Shown: positions 63,468 to 64,000 of the stretch, in pieces | Numbering within the stretch: the first letter of the stretch is position 1 | How the letters are laid out: each line of letters opens with the position of its first letter | Assembly (NCBI RefSeq): GCF_023016005.1 | Contig: NZ_JALKAZ010000001.1 | Span: 1,116,001 to 1,180,000, forward strand | DNA length: 64,000 nt | Direction: 5' to 3' | From: Erythrobacter sp. F6033 | GTDB lineage: Bacteria; Pseudomonadota; Alphaproteobacteria; Sphingomonadales; Sphingomonadaceae | Notes under the pieces: model-generated | Seen by the model: only the letters and a program-made list of their open reading frames with translations | What the model was told of the DNA's origin: nothing | Databases searched by the model: none | Made by a program: the position numbers and the translations under genes

Positions 63468-63809
63468 ATGGCTAAGCCAGAATGGGGTACCAAGCGTACC
63501 TGCCCAAAATGCGGAGAGCGTTTCTACGACCTCGGTAAAGATGATCCGGTGACCTGCATCGAATGCGGTGAGGAATGGGATCCTGAGCCGGTTCTCAAGT
63601 CGAAGCAGCCGATCCCGTTCGATGATCCCAAGAAGAAAGACAGCGAAGCGGATGCTGACCTGTCTGGCGACGATGCGGATGATGAACTGAAAGACGTCGA
63701 GAATATCGACGACGAAGAAGATTCGCCAGACAATGATATCGATCTGGGCGGCGATGATGACCTTGGCGTGTCCAAGGGCAAAGGCGACGACGACGATCAC
63801 GAGAATTGA
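63468..63809 (+). CDS. TIGR02300 family zinc-ribbon protein
   Basis: 113 aa. The N-terminus MAKPEWGTKRTCPKCGERFYDLGKDDP has the family's FYDLG motif and two CxxC pairs (CPKC, CIEC) for a zinc ribbon. The rest is extremely acidic and disordered (Asp/Glu/Ser-rich). Function unknown, conserved in alphaproteobacteria and usually beside aroA. ATG at 63468 has AAGGA upstream; a TTG six bases earlier is less likely. Confidence 0.88.
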   Translation: MAKPEWGTKRTCPKCGERFYDLGKDDPVTCIECGEEWDPEPVLKSKQPIPFDDPKKKDSEADADLSGDDADDELKDVENIDDEEDSPDNDIDLGGDDDLGVSKGKGDDDDHEN

Positions 63810-63817
63810 TTTTGCTG

Positions 63818-63844
63818 TTGCAAACGGGAGGTTGCCCTTATAAT
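63818..63844 (+). promoter_or_regulatory. Likely promoter of tRNA-Ala
   Basis: A perfect TATAAT lies at 63839-63844, 53 bases before the tRNA. A TTGCAA at 63818 is a possible -35 element, but the 15-base spacing is short. Confidence 0.45.
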
Positions 63845-63896
63845 GGGCGCTTCCCGCATGCCGCCAGTTTCGGCGAGTATGCACAATGACTGGAAC

Positions 63897-63972
63897 GGGG
63901 CCTTAGCTCAGCTGGGAGAGCGCAACACTGGCAGTGTTGAGGTCAGCGGTTCGATCCCGCTAGGCTCCACCA
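63897..63972 (+). tRNA. tRNA-Ala (anticodon GGC)
   Basis: 76 nt with acceptor GGGGCCT pairing AGGCTCC (one G-U), D arm GCTC/GAGC, anticodon stem CAACA/TGTTG around loop CTGGCAG (anticodon GGC, alanine), T arm with GGTTCGATCC, and encoded CCA. Confidence 0.95.
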
Positions 63973-64000
63973 GTCAAAGACATTAAGTCGGTCTTCTGTC

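Overview
This 64 kb window reads as chromosome of an alphaproteobacterium of the order Sphingomonadales, most likely an Erythrobacteraceae member (Erythrobacter/Altererythrobacter type). This is inferred from moderately high GC, gene families typical of the group (SapC family, DUF4139 proteins, CckA and CpdR, DUF2062, a TIGR02300 zinc-ribbon protein), a split ATP synthase operon (atpI-atpB-atpE-atpF'-atpF without atpHAGDC), and SOS boxes of the alphaproteobacterial direct-repeat type (GTTC-N7-GTTC / GAAC-N7-GAAC). I saw no insertion sequence, prophage, CRISPR array or rRNA operon. About 58 protein genes and two tRNAs cover nearly all of it.

Layout. 0-4.4 kb: slt (cut by the window edge), dapA, a zinc deacylase gene lying against dapA, and smpB. 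4.4-11 kb: a DUF2062 membrane protein, the hybrid kinase CckA, and two tandem secreted DUF4139 paralogues. 11-20 kb: SOS-regulated recA, alaS, a CPA2 antiporter, a fused GNAT/nitrilase protein, icd and tRNA-Val. 20-25 kb: cpdR divergent from an N-formylglutamate amidohydrolase gene, a SapC-family gene followed by a structured RNA-like tract, an FAD-linked oxidase and a secreted protein. 25-32 kb: a DEAD-box helicase, a HEPN-like orphan gene coupled to an SOS-box-controlled UvrD helicase, a small secreted protein, rsmD and rluB. 32-36 kb: a Rieske oxygenase divergent from two tandem AmpG-like transporters. 36-44 kb: the minus-strand biosynthetic block purB, lapA-pyrF, trpF-trpB-trpA, accD, folC, interrupted by an opposite-strand lipoprotein gene and a REP-like repeat. 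44-54 kb: a DoxX/NDH-2 fusion, a DUF3857 transglutaminase-like TPR protein, radC and the ydbH-ynbE-ydbL envelope lipid-transport operon. 54-57 kb: the F0 ATP synthase operon. 57-64 kb: a quinone oxidoreductase, gloB, rpsA, cmk, two small membrane proteins, aroA, the TIGR02300 gene and tRNA-Ala.

How the genes work together. DNA-damage response is represented by recA and uvrD, each with a recognisable LexA box; the uvrD unit also carries an unknown HEPN-like protein. Cell-cycle signalling is represented by CckA and CpdR, both parts of the CckA-ChpT-CtrA/CpdR phosphorelay. Envelope maintenance runs through Slt, the AmpG pair, LapA and the YdbH system. Central metabolism and translation make up most of the rest.

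The most interesting non-routine signals are: the HEPN-like gene coupled to SOS-boxed uvrD; a TonB-receptor-plug-like motif embedded in one DUF4139 protein; a run of three hairpins ending in a terminator downstream of the SapC gene; the DoxX-NDH-2 fusion; and paired palindromes downstream of the RNA helicase gene.
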